Under the pieces are notes generated by a model. The model was not told the DNA's origin. It saw only the letters and a program-made list of their open reading frames with translations, and made no database searches. This document shows, piece after piece, positions 1 through 8,195 of a stretch of 41,217 bases of DNA. The stretch spans positions 1 through 41,217 of the forward strand of contig CALDFV010000141.1 in assembly GCA_937942145.1 (NCBI GenBank), written 5' to 3'. The stretch's first letter is position 1. The number at the start of each line of letters is the position of its first letter. Both the position numbers and the translations under genes were made by a program. Source of the DNA: an uncultured Opitutaceae bacterium (GTDB lineage: Bacteria; Verrucomicrobiota; Verrucomicrobiia; Opitutales; Opitutaceae).

Positions 1-1
1 C

Positions 2-1729
2 ATGTCTGGTTTTATAACGGTGGTCGGGGCTACTTTGACGATTGAGGCAGGTACTGTCATCAAGAGCGCTGCGGGGACAGGAACTGATGCCACGGCGCTG
101 ATCATCTCTCAAACGGGCAAGATCAACGCGGTCGGGTTTCCCTCTGCTCCAATCATTTTCACTGCGGAAGCGGATCCGATGGATGGATCCTGGGGACCTG
201 AAAATGGCAACGCTTGGGGTGGGCTGATCATCCTAGGAAACGCTCCGATTAATTCCGACCGAAACAAGAATAGCTTCGCAGAAGGCACTACTATTACAGA
301 CACAGTGGAAGGTATTCCAGAATTTCTGCCCGAAGCCTCTCGTGTATTTGGCGGAACAGATACTGAAGACAGCTCAGGAGTATTAAGTTACGTTTCCATT
401 CGTTTCGGTGGTTCTGAATTGGCTCAGGATGCGGAGATCAATGGGCTAACACTCGGAGGCGTCGGCAGAGGCACCCAAATCGATCACATAGAAGTTTTTG
501 CCAACTCCGACGACAGCATCGAATTCTTCGGTGGCACGGTAGATCTTAAATACGCAGTAGCTGCTTATGGCGGTGACGATGGATTCGACTACGACCAAGG
601 CTGGGAAGGACGTGGCCAGTTCTGGGTGTACGTGGGTGGACCGGTTGCCAACTCTAAGTTCGAGCCCGACAATGGGGGAGAGCACGACGGGGAGACCTCA
701 TTCAATGCCGGTCGTAATATCGGAGGGGGCACGATTTACAACGCAACCTATGTCGGCAATGGCGAGGATGGAGCGGCTCTTCGCATTCGCGACAACGCCT
801 ATGCGGTTTACAAGAACTCCATTTTCACGGGATGGCCCACCGGAATTCGAATTGAGGCAGACTCTGGCCTTCGCATCGCGAGCAATGGTGAGACCGTCTC
901 TCTGATCGACATCACTAACAATCTTTGGGACTTCGAAGTCGGCGACCTGTTTCACGGCGACGAGACGGACACACTTGGAGCGGGTGGTACGAATTTGGAC
1001 GATGATGAGGCGTTCCTTGCTGATGCAACAAACAACAACACGGTTGAAGCGGCTCTGCTCCGAGGAATTTCTCGGGCGGCAGACGGTGGTTTCGATCCAC
1101 GTCCTCAATCGAACAGCCCTGCGTTGACAAACGTTTTGGCAGACTTTCCAGAGGGTGACGCTTGGTTTACGCCAGTAGACTATCAAGGCGCCTTTTCCAC
1201 GGATGACAATTGGATGGCAGGCTGGACCTATCTTTCCGAGGCTGGATACTTGTCTGCGGCCGAATCTGCCGACGGATCCGTTGTAAACGTATCTGCGCGC
1301 TCAAATGTCGCAGCGGGAGAGAGTCTGATTCCCGGCTTTACCGTTTTTGGCACCAAAACCGTTCTTATCCGCGCAGTAGGGCCAAAGTTGGCTGACCTAG
1401 GCGTCACAAGCCCGATGCCGAATCCGACTATGACTCTCTTCAAGACGGATTTCACACAGACTCCACCGGTGAACATAGCGATTGCTACGGTTGATGAATG
1501 GAATGAAGGTGGAGAAGCGAGCGCGGCCCAGATTGTAGCAGCCGCAGGGTTCGCGGGGCTCTTCCCCTTTTGGGCAACCATTGATTTCCAAGGCCAAGCT
1601 CTCCCTACGGACGATACGACTAGTACCGCAGCTCTGCTGACCCTCACAGAGGGTGTCTATACGATCGTTGTAAGCGACGAAGAGGGCGCTGCAGGCGAAG
1701 TACTCGTCGACGTGACCGTTATCGAGTAA
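2..1729 (+). CDS. Secreted beta-helix-like protein with Opitutae-type C-terminal domain (5' partial)
   Basis: The reading frame is open to the left edge and lacks any signal peptide, so this is almost certainly the 3' part of a longer secreted protein; the ATG at base 2 is probably internal. Residues 1-400 are rich in Gly, Asp and Asn and contain short beta-strand repeats such as 'TLTIEAGTVI', 'WGGLIILGNAPI', 'IDHIEVFANSDDSIEFFGG', resembling right-handed beta-helix surface proteins. Residues about 425-575 form a separate domain with 'LIPGFTVFGTKTVLIRAVGP', 'ATVDEWNEGGEAS' and a final 'GEVLVDVTVIE', a block I associate with the C-termini of many secreted Verrucomicrobiota proteins. It is followed directly by a terminator. 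The substrate or role is unknown; a surface or adhesin-like function is only a guess. Confidence 0.75.
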   Translation: MSGFITVVGATLTIEAGTVIKSAAGTGTDATALIISQTGKINAVGFPSAPIIFTAEADPMDGSWGPENGNAWGGLIILGNAPINSDRNKNSFAEGTTITDTVEGIPEFLPEASRVFGGTDTEDSSGVLSYVSIRFGGSELAQDAEINGLTLGGVGRGTQIDHIEVFANSDDSIEFFGGTVDLKYAVAAYGGDDGFDYDQGWEGRGQFWVYVGGPVANSKFEPDNGGEHDGETSFNAGRNIGGGTIYNATYVGNGEDGAALRIRDNAYAVYKNSIFTGWPTGIRIEADSGLRIASNGETVSLIDITNNLWDFEVGDLFHGDETDTLGAGGTNLDDDEAFLADATNNNTVEAALLRGISRAADGGFDPRPQSNSPALTNVLADFPEGDAWFTPVDYQGAFSTDDNWMAGWTYLSEAGYLSAAESADGSVVNVSARSNVAAGESLIPGFTVFGTKTVLIRAVGPKLADLGVTSPMPNPTMTLFKTDFTQTPPVNIAIATVDEWNEGGEASAAQIVAAAGFAGLFPFWATIDFQGQALPTDDTTSTAALLTLTEGVYTIVVSDEEGAAGEVLVDVTVIE

Positions 1730-1779
1730 ATCGTGGACTGATATATTTTACAAAGTCGTTAGGCTTTGTGATTACGGGG

Positions 1780-1817
1780 ACCAGCCCCTCTTTGAGGGGC
1801 TGGTTTTGTCGTTTTTT
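1780..1817 (+). terminator. Rho-independent terminator
   Basis: A perfect 11-bp stem (1780-1790 with 1794-1804) closes a TTT loop and is followed by a T-rich tract. It sits 51 bases after the stop codon of the first gene. Confidence 0.9.
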
Positions 1818-1891
1818 GTCGCTTGTTTCGGAGTCGCAATATTGTTTGGTAATGAATCCTAGGGTTGGTGCCGTTACGTATATCAAAAGGA

Positions 1892-2482
1892 ATGAGAGTT
1901 TTATTTCAGGGATTGCATCAGGGACGCGTCTTTAACGCGGCCTTTCTTGTTATCCTAGGTTTTGGATGTTCCTTTGTCTTTGGCGAAGAGCCCAAGTCCC
2001 CGTTTGAGCGAGTCACCAAGACGGTTACAAGCAAAGCTCCTGCGCAAGTGGCCCCTTCCAAATTGGATAAAATGGAGTTTACGGGATTACTGGGTATAGG
2101 GGGCGAGGTGACGATTAGCCTTTACGATGCTGAGACTAAGCAAAGTCATTGGATTCCCCTCGATGGTGCGGAAGATGGGATTTCTGTCTCCGGATTTGAC
2201 GAGGATAATGGCACGATTTCAGTGAGCTTGGATGGGATAACGCGGGAAATAGCCATCAATGAAAACGAAATTGTCGCGTTGAAGCGGACCGCGCCAGTCA
2301 GAGCAAGCGGATCCGGCGCTGCACCCCAGAAGAAGGTCGTCGCAGTTAAAGATGACGAGACGCTCATCAAGGAGGAAGAAGCCCGTCTCTTTGTCAGTGA
2401 TCTCCTTGCGAACGGGATGAAGCAGCGGGAGGAATTTCGCAAAGCCAGAGAAGCGCGAACCGCGAACAGCAGGGCAAACTAG
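1892..2482 (+). CDS. Hypothetical secreted protein
   Basis: I do not recognise a family. The frame can be extended to a TTG at 1865, but the ATG at 1892 gives a typical signal peptide: a basic N-terminus, then a hydrophobic stretch 'FNAAFLVILGFGCSFVFG' ending before 'EEPKS'. The mature part is about 165 residues. Its centre ('FTGLLGIGGEVTISLYD', 'WIPLDG', 'GTISVSLDG') looks like a small beta-rich domain. The C-terminal 50 residues are charged and helical ('KEEEARLFVSDLLANGMKQR') and may form a coiled coil. The gene stands alone between two transcription units; periplasmic location is inferred from the signal peptide. Confidence 0.7.
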   Translation: MRVLFQGLHQGRVFNAAFLVILGFGCSFVFGEEPKSPFERVTKTVTSKAPAQVAPSKLDKMEFTGLLGIGGEVTISLYDAETKQSHWIPLDGAEDGISVSGFDEDNGTISVSLDGITREIAINENEIVALKRTAPVRASGSGAAPQKKVVAVKDDETLIKEEEARLFVSDLLANGMKQREEFRKAREARTANSRAN

Positions 2483-2628
2483 TAGCTCATTTTCTAGCGT
2501 GGTTTGCGAATCGCTAGTTGGGAGCCGGTTCTGTTCTTCTGTAAACCATTAGGCTCTACTGCCTAAAATGGCCCGACTAGAGAGTCATCCAGTCCTGTTC
2601 AGGGCAGTATTGGCTTGAATTTCTAAAT

Positions 2629-2659
2629 AACATATCAATAAATCAGGATATGTTGATAT
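2629..2659 (+). promoter_or_regulatory. Candidate operator upstream of metK-ahcY
   Basis: Two overlapping perfect inverted repeats lie 45-75 bases before metK. AACATATC (2629-2636) pairs with GATATGTT (2647-2654), and ATATCAA (2632-2638) with TTGATAT (2653-2659). This resembles the AT-rich, ATCAA/TTGAT-type palindromes bound by ArsR-family regulators of the SAM cycle in Proteobacteria (SahR). No such regulator is encoded here, so the identity of the binding protein is inference. A further 10-bp palindrome ATGAATTCAT is at 2677-2686. I do not see a recognised SAM or SAH riboswitch core. Confidence 0.45.
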
Positions 2660-2703
2660 TTGAGTGCAATGCTCGAATGAATTCATAGAAATTCGTTACA
2701 TTT

Positions 2704-3885
2704 ATGGCCAAAAAATACGTATTCTCATCAGAATCGGTTGCTGAAGGGCATCCGGACAAAGTTTCTGACTATATTTCAGACAGCGTTTTGGACGCTTGCC
2801 TCGCCCAGGACCCCAACAGCCGGGTGGCCTGCGAGACCTTGGTTAAGAGTAACCAGGTGGTGCTAGCGGGAGAAATCTCTACCAAAGCGAAACTCAATTA
2901 TGAAGAAATCGTTCGTCAGGCAATTCGTGAGATTGGATATGTGAATGACGATGACATCTTTCACGCCGATAAGGTTTTCATAACGAACAACCTGACTAGC
3001 CAGTCAGAGGATATTGCCCAAGGTGTAGACGCTAAGAAGGCAAAGGACAAGGACACCGCAGAGCAAGGCGCGGGTGACCAGGGAATCATGTTTGGCTATG
3101 CGTCAAACGAAACCAAAGAACTTATGCCGGCCGCAGTAATGTTTGCTCATCGGATTGGTCGCCAGATCGCGAAGATTCGTCATGCCGGGCGTCAAGCCAA
3201 GTGGCTTCGTCCCGATTGCAAGTCGCAGGTCTCGATTCGTTACGAAGGGGACAAGGCGATTGAGATCACGGCGGTTGTAATATCGACCCAACATACGGAA
3301 GACGTACGCCGCAAAGACATCGAGAAATTTATGATCGAGAAGGTCATCAAGAAATGCCTTCCGAAGAGTCTTCTCACTAAAAATACCCAATACTTGATCA
3401 ATCCGACCGGGCGTTTCGTCATTGGCGGCCCCCAGGGCGATGCCGGATTAACCGGCCGTAAGATTATTGTAGACACCTACGGAGGATCCGGGCGCCACGG
3501 AGGGGGAGCTTTCTCGGGGAAAGACCCATCGAAAGTCGATCGCTCGGCAGCCTATATGTGCCGCTGGGTAGCGAAAAACATCGTCGCGGCCAAGCTTGCC
3601 GATCGAGCCGAGCTCCAAGTGGCGTATGCGATTGGGCATCCCGAACCGGTATCGATCACGGTGGATACATTTGGAACGGGTAAGGTAGACGAGGAAGTTA
3701 TCGAAGCAGCGGTAAGCGAGGTATTCGATTTCAAGCCGGCGGGAATCGTCAGGCAGCTAAAACTGAAGCAGCCGATTTACCGTTCCACGACCAATTACGG
3801 TCACTTCGGGAAAGACTACCTTTCTTGGGAGCAAACAAACAAGGCGACCGCCCTCGCGAGAGCAGTTAAGAAACTTTCAAAATAA
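2704..3885 (+). CDS. metK: S-adenosylmethionine synthetase
   Basis: Makes S-adenosylmethionine from methionine and ATP in the cytoplasm. The 393-residue length is normal for the family. Visible signatures are the N-terminal '[14 protein letters not shown]' ATP/methionine motif, the hexapeptide region '[12 protein letters not shown]', and the P-loop-like '[19 protein letters not shown]'. The start ATG follows 'ACATTT' without a visible Shine-Dalgarno sequence, but the N-terminal motif sits at the expected distance. ahcY begins 9 bases after the stop, so the two form one operon that makes SAM and removes its product S-adenosylhomocysteine. The inverted repeats at 2629-2659 are the likely control site. 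Confidence 0.97.
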   Translation: MAKKYVFSSESVAEGHPDKVSDYISDSVLDACLAQDPNSRVACETLVKSNQVVLAGEISTKAKLNYEEIVRQAIREIGYVNDDDIFHADKVFITNNLTSQSEDIAQGVDAKKAKDKDTAEQGAGDQGIMFGYASNETKELMPAAVMFAHRIGRQIAKIRHAGRQAKWLRPDCKSQVSIRYEGDKAIEITAVVISTQHTEDVRRKDIEKFMIEKVIKKCLPKSLLTKNTQYLINPTGRFVIGGPQGDAGLTGRKIIVDTYGGSGRHGGGAFSGKDPSKVDRSAAYMCRWVAKNIVAAKLADRAELQVAYAIGHPEPVSITVDTFGTGKVDEEVIEAAVSEVFDFKPAGIVRQLKLKQPIYRSTTNYGHFGKDYLSWEQTNKATALARAVKKLSK

Positions 3886-3894
3886 AGTATACAC

Positions 3895-5325
3895 ATGAGC
3901 GATACACAAACACTTGATTATAAGGTTGCGGATATTTCGCTTGCGGATTTTGGCCGTAAGGAAATCGAAATTGCCGAGCATGAAATGCCCGGCCTGGTAG
4001 CGATTCGCGATAAGTACGCGGCTGAAAAACCGCTGCAAGGCGTACGGATTATGGGGTCACTCCATATGACGATTCAAACTGCTGTATTGATAGAGACGCT
4101 CGTAGAGCTGGGAGCGGAGGTACGCTGGGTCAGCTGCAATATCTATTCGACGCAAGACCATGCGGCGGCAGCGATTGCTAAGGCTGGTGTCCCTGTTTTT
4201 GCCTGGAAAGGTGAAACTCTGGAAGAATACTGGTGGTGCACCGATCAAGCATTGGCGTTTCCGGGAGGGCTGGGTCCTCAGTTGATTGTTGACGATGGAG
4301 GCGACGCAACTCTACTCATCCACAAGGGACTGGAGCTCGAGAATGGTAGCGAATGGGTGAATACAGACTCAGGCACCGAAGAGGAGCAGGTTATCAAGGA
4401 GCTACTCAAGAAGATACATGCCGAGAACCCTGGTCGCTGGGCAAAGGTTGTGGAAGAGTGGAAAGGTGTTTCCGAGGAAACGACCACCGGTGTCCACCGT
4501 CTTTATCAGATGATGGAGGAGGGGAAATTGCTCGTTCCTGCGATCAACGTGAATGACTCGGTTACCAAGTCAAAATTCGACAACCTTTACGGTTGCCGCG
4601 AATCGCTCATCGATGGCATCAAGCGGGCGACCGATGTGATGACCGGTGGCAAAGTGGCTGTAGTTTGCGGTTACGGTGATGTCGGGAAAGGTTGCGCTCA
4701 AGCCCTCGTAGGAATGGGAGCTCGCGTCATCGTGACTGAGATCGATCCGATATGCGCCCTGCAAGCCGCGATGGAGGGCTTTGAAGTTTGTCCAGTCGAA
4801 GACACCTTGGGCCGAGCGGATATCTATGTAACGACTACTGGTAACAAGGACATCATCCGAGTTGAGCACATGGAGAAAATGAAGGACCAGGCGATTGTCT
4901 GTAACATTGGCCACTTTGATAACGAGATTCAGATCGACAAGCTAAACGCTTACGAGGGAATCAATGTCGATGTGATCAAGGACGAATCGCAAGGGGCGGT
5001 AGACAAATACACTTTCCCAAGTGGAAACAGCTTCTACATGCTCGCCAAGGGCCGCCTCGTGAATCTGGGCTGCGCAACGGGACATCCATCTTTCGTGATG
5101 TCCAATTCGTTCGCGAACCAGACATTGGCTCAAATCGATCTGTGGAGAAACAAGGAAACCTACAAGCCAGGTGTTTACTTGCTCTCTAAGGCGCTCGATG
5201 AAGAGGTCGCCCGTCTCCATTTAGAGAAGATCGGTGTCAAGCTAACCAAGCTGACCGAGGAGCAGGCCGACTACATTGGCGTGGATGTCGCAGGCCCTTA
5301 CAAGCCGAGTCACTATCGTTACTAG
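3895..5325 (+). CDS. ahcY: Adenosylhomocysteinase (SAH hydrolase)
   Basis: Splits S-adenosylhomocysteine reversibly into homocysteine and adenosine, using a tightly bound NAD+. The 476-residue length matches bacterial AhcY. Seen in order: substrate-domain motifs '[16 protein letters not shown]' and '[16 protein letters not shown]', the '[17 protein letters not shown]' segment, the Rossmann NAD motif '[15 protein letters not shown]' near residue 255, and the C-terminal 'KPSHYRY' tail that completes the neighbouring subunit's NAD site. It lies 9 bases downstream of metK and ends at a strong terminator, so metK-ahcY is a two-gene SAM-cycle operon. Nothing unusual was seen in the catalytic regions. 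Confidence 0.97.
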   Translation: MSDTQTLDYKVADISLADFGRKEIEIAEHEMPGLVAIRDKYAAEKPLQGVRIMGSLHMTIQTAVLIETLVELGAEVRWVSCNIYSTQDHAAAAIAKAGVPVFAWKGETLEEYWWCTDQALAFPGGLGPQLIVDDGGDATLLIHKGLELENGSEWVNTDSGTEEEQVIKELLKKIHAENPGRWAKVVEEWKGVSEETTTGVHRLYQMMEEGKLLVPAINVNDSVTKSKFDNLYGCRESLIDGIKRATDVMTGGKVAVVCGYGDVGKGCAQALVGMGARVIVTEIDPICALQAAMEGFEVCPVEDTLGRADIYVTTTGNKDIIRVEHMEKMKDQAIVCNIGHFDNEIQIDKLNAYEGINVDVIKDESQGAVDKYTFPSGNSFYMLAKGRLVNLGCATGHPSFVMSNSFANQTLAQIDLWRNKETYKPGVYLLSKALDEEVARLHLEKIGVKLTKLTEEQADYIGVDVAGPYKPSHYRY

Positions 5326-5348
5326 GATCAAACTTAGAGAAATCTTTC

Positions 5349-5377
5349 AAAGGCCCGCTTCTTGCGGGCCTTTTTTT
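5349..5377 (+). terminator. Rho-independent terminator of metK-ahcY
   Basis: The stem AAAGGCCCGC / GCGGGCCTTT encloses a 5-base loop and runs into seven T residues, 23 bases after the ahcY stop. Confidence 0.95.
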
Positions 5378-5539
5378 GGTAAATAGCATGCCCTTTTAGT
5401 GGGAATTTGACTGGCTTATATGACGCGTTTCACAGGGCATTTCTCCTTGCTCTTCGTTTTGCCAGGCCCATTTTGATGGGGCTCTGGAAAGTGTGGGGTT
5501 GGAGTATTTCTCCGATCTCGATTCCGATTTTCAACTGAC

Positions 5540-6466
5540 ATGGCGATCTACAACAATTTATGCGACATGATAGGCAACACTTCGCTGGTCCGTTTGGACC
5601 AGTTTGGAGCGGGTTTGCCAGGCAATATCATTGGAAAACTTGAAGGCTACAATCCTGGTTGGAGCGTTAAGGACCGAATTGGCAAAGCGATGATTGAAGC
5701 GGCGGAGCGCAGCGGCGAGCTCACGGAAGGCGGTACGATCATTGAGCCCACTTCGGGAAACACGGGAATCGGTCTCGCGATTGCAGCCGCGGTTAAAGGC
5801 TATAAAATCATTTTGACGATGCCCTCGTCGATGAGCATCGAGCGCCGCAAGCTTCTCATCAATTTGGGCGCTGAGCTCGTTTTGACCGACGGTCACCTTG
5901 GAATCCCCGGAGCGATTGAGGAAGCGGAGATGTTAAACGGCAAAATCAGGGGGTCATTCATGCCTAAGCAATTTGAGAACCCGGCGAATCCTCAGGTTCA
6001 TTACGAAACGACTGGACCGGAGATTTGGAAAGATCTCGAAGGGAAAGTGGATATCTTTATCGCCGGAGTGGGCACGGGTGGAACGGTTTCAGGGACGGGT
6101 AAGTTTCTGAAGGAGCAGAATCCTAATATCCAGATTATCGCAGTCGAACCCGAAGAGTCCCCTGTTTTGAGCGGCGGAGAAATGGGGCCGCACCTGATTC
6201 AGGGAATCGGCGCGGGATTTGTGCCTGGGGCCTATAATTCGGACGTCGTGGATGAGGTCATCCAAGTGGAGAGCCATGCGGCGATTCGGACGAGCAAGGA
6301 GCTTGGCAAAAGCGAAGGGCTCATTGCGGGAATATCGTCGGGCGCGGCGGCTTTAGCGGCAAAAAGGGTTGCGAGCCGTTCCGAAAACCAAGGCAGGAAT
6401 ATTGTGGTCATGCAGCCAGACACCGGAGAGCGATATATTTCGACGCTTCTTTTCTACCAAGATTAA
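5540..6466 (+). CDS. cysK: Cysteine synthase (O-acetylserine sulfhydrylase)
   Basis: PLP enzyme that joins sulfide to O-acetylserine to give cysteine. The 308-residue length is typical of CysK. The PLP lysine lies in 'NPGWSVKDRIGKAM' near residue 45. The substrate loop 'EPTSGNTGIGLAIA' and the phosphate-binding 'GVGTGGTVSGTG' follow, and the C-terminal half has 'GISSGAAALAA'. The start ATG is consistent with the conserved N-terminus ('IGNTSLVRL'). It lies 70 bases upstream of a sirohaem reductase on the same strand, so sulfide made by that enzyme could feed this step. CysM cannot be fully excluded from motifs alone. Confidence 0.93.
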   Translation: MAIYNNLCDMIGNTSLVRLDQFGAGLPGNIIGKLEGYNPGWSVKDRIGKAMIEAAERSGELTEGGTIIEPTSGNTGIGLAIAAAVKGYKIILTMPSSMSIERRKLLINLGAELVLTDGHLGIPGAIEEAEMLNGKIRGSFMPKQFENPANPQVHYETTGPEIWKDLEGKVDIFIAGVGTGGTVSGTGKFLKEQNPNIQIIAVEPEESPVLSGGEMGPHLIQGIGAGFVPGAYNSDVVDEVIQVESHAAIRTSKELGKSEGLIAGISSGAAALAAKRVASRSENQGRNIVVMQPDTGERYISTLLFYQD

Positions 6467-6535
6467 ACTTTAGGAAACCAGGCTGAAGCGGTTGAGGTTA
6501 ATACGTCTACAGTCTAAAACAAACGATTCAAAAAC

Positions 6536-8110
6536 ATGCAGTGGAGACTCGATAAGAGACGCGTAAGTGAGGAAGAGCAGCTTAAAGACAATGGGCTGAC
6601 TCTGGATTTTGACGAGGTGGCTCGGAAGGGTGCGCTTGGCGGAGGCGAAAAGCTGCTTTCGAAGTGGTATGGTATTTACGGTTCGCGCCACCCCGGAGCG
6701 CACATGGCGCGTGTGGTCATTCCGGGTGGTGTGGTGACTTCTAGCCAAGCACGTCGGATTGTGCAAGTCGCCGAGGACTATGGCCAAGGCAAGATTTCCA
6801 TCACGACACGTCAGTGTATCCAGTTCCATTGGCTCAAGGCCCCCGCTCTTGCGGACATGCTGCGGGATTTGGCGAAAGACAATTTAAGCTGCTTCCATGG
6901 TTGCGGTGATGTGACACGTAACGTGGTTGCCTGTCCGCTCGCCGAAACCTGCCAGTACAAGCGAATCAACGTGCTGCCTTACGCCAAGGAAACTGCAAAG
7001 GCGCTTACAGCGATGCGGGATCTCGATAACCTGCCTCGCAAGTTCAAGATCAACTTTTCCGGATGTGGCGCGGGCTGCGGACAGCCCTTTATCAACTGTA
7101 TTGGCGCCATTGCGGTTACTCGTAAGAACGAGTCGGGCGAGGAGGAGACTGGTTTCAAAGTCGTCATAGGCGGCGGCATGGGCTGGGAGGCATTCATCGG
7201 AAAAGAACTCTTTGCCTTTGTCCCTCCAGGCCGGATTGCGGCAGTCAATCGAGCGATTGCGCTACTGTTTCGTGACAATGGGGACCGGAGGGATCGGACA
7301 CAGTCTCGCCTGAAATTCGTGGTCGAAAAGAAGGGAATAGAATTCTGCCGGGAAGTGGTAATCGACTTCCTCGAAAAGGAAAATGTCAGTTTAGACGGTT
7401 TCGTTTTCACGGACGCCGTTGAAGATCTTGGAGTTCCTTATCCGGATCGCCCCTTGCTAGAGCCAAACCCAGTGGGCACCGATGGATTGGTGACCGTTCG
7501 GGTAATGGTTCCCAAGGGGGAAATCACGCATCCGCAAATGAAGCGAATGGCTCAACTGACTGAAGAATTTGGAGACAAGCGCCTCTTTTTCACTCAACGG
7601 CAGAATATAGAAATTCATGGCGTGAAGCCAGAAAAAGTTGAGACCCTTTCAGGGGAAATCAAGAAGGCGGGATTCGCGACTGAAGGGTTTTTCGGCCTCC
7701 AAGACATGGTAGCCTGTGTGGGCTCGACCTATTGCCCCAAAGCCGTGACTGAAACGCGTGCTTTGTTTGATATTTTGCATCCGGTAGTCAAAAATCCGAA
7801 GTACTCAGAAATTTGGGACAAAGCCTATATCAATATTACGGGCTGCCCGAATAGCTGTTCCCCTTATCGCATCGCCGACATCGGATTCCGAGGTATGCGA
7901 ATAAGAGAGCAAATCGGTTCAGTCGAGGCCTACGAAATTCGAATCGGTGGCGAGCACAATCGTCTCGGGCGTTTACTGGGCGAGTATAAGCTCAGTGACT
8001 GTGCCCGTATTGTAGAGACAATACTGGATACGTTTTTGAAGGAAAGACAAGGCGATGAGACGCTGGCGCAGTGTGTTAATCGCGTGAGCGCTCAAGAAGG
8101 AGTAAAATAG
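6536..8110 (+). CDS. Sirohaem [4Fe-4S] sulfite/nitrite reductase
   Basis: Catalyses the six-electron reduction of sulfite to sulfide or nitrite to ammonia. At 524 residues it fits the monomeric ferredoxin-type family. It has the two ferredoxin-like halves and the paired sirohaem-binding regions ('TTRQCIQFHWL' and 'TQRQNIEIHGV'; 'GDVTRNVVACPLAE'). The coupled [4Fe-4S]-sirohaem cysteines are all present: C394 and C400 in 'CVGSTYC', C437 and C441 in 'GCPNSC'. Position after cysK and before an NAD(P)H-type FAD/Fe-S oxidoreductase favours assimilatory sulfite reduction. The NirA and ferredoxin-sulfite reductase subfamilies are hard to tell apart by eye, so no symbol is given. Confidence 0.9.
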   Translation: MQWRLDKRRVSEEEQLKDNGLTLDFDEVARKGALGGGEKLLSKWYGIYGSRHPGAHMARVVIPGGVVTSSQARRIVQVAEDYGQGKISITTRQCIQFHWLKAPALADMLRDLAKDNLSCFHGCGDVTRNVVACPLAETCQYKRINVLPYAKETAKALTAMRDLDNLPRKFKINFSGCGAGCGQPFINCIGAIAVTRKNESGEEETGFKVVIGGGMGWEAFIGKELFAFVPPGRIAAVNRAIALLFRDNGDRRDRTQSRLKFVVEKKGIEFCREVVIDFLEKENVSLDGFVFTDAVEDLGVPYPDRPLLEPNPVGTDGLVTVRVMVPKGEITHPQMKRMAQLTEEFGDKRLFFTQRQNIEIHGVKPEKVETLSGEIKKAGFATEGFFGLQDMVACVGSTYCPKAVTETRALFDILHPVVKNPKYSEIWDKAYINITGCPNSCSPYRIADIGFRGMRIREQIGSVEAYEIRIGGEHNRLGRLLGEYKLSDCARIVETILDTFLKERQGDETLAQCVNRVSAQEGVK

Positions 8111-8195
8111 TCGGCAGCGAACTAGTCTAAAGCCAAAGAGATACGGAAGCTGATTCCTGCAGACGAAAAACCAACGAGCTAAGCAACTTAATACA

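Noticed and set aside
698-1186. 162-codon minus-strand frame inside the first gene
   Set aside because: Shadow of the beta-helix-like coding region; the translation has no recognisable domain.
2629-2703. SAM or SAH riboswitch upstream of metK
   Set aside because: The inverted repeats are AT-rich operator-like palindromes; no conserved riboswitch core could be recognised. A covariance-model search would settle it.
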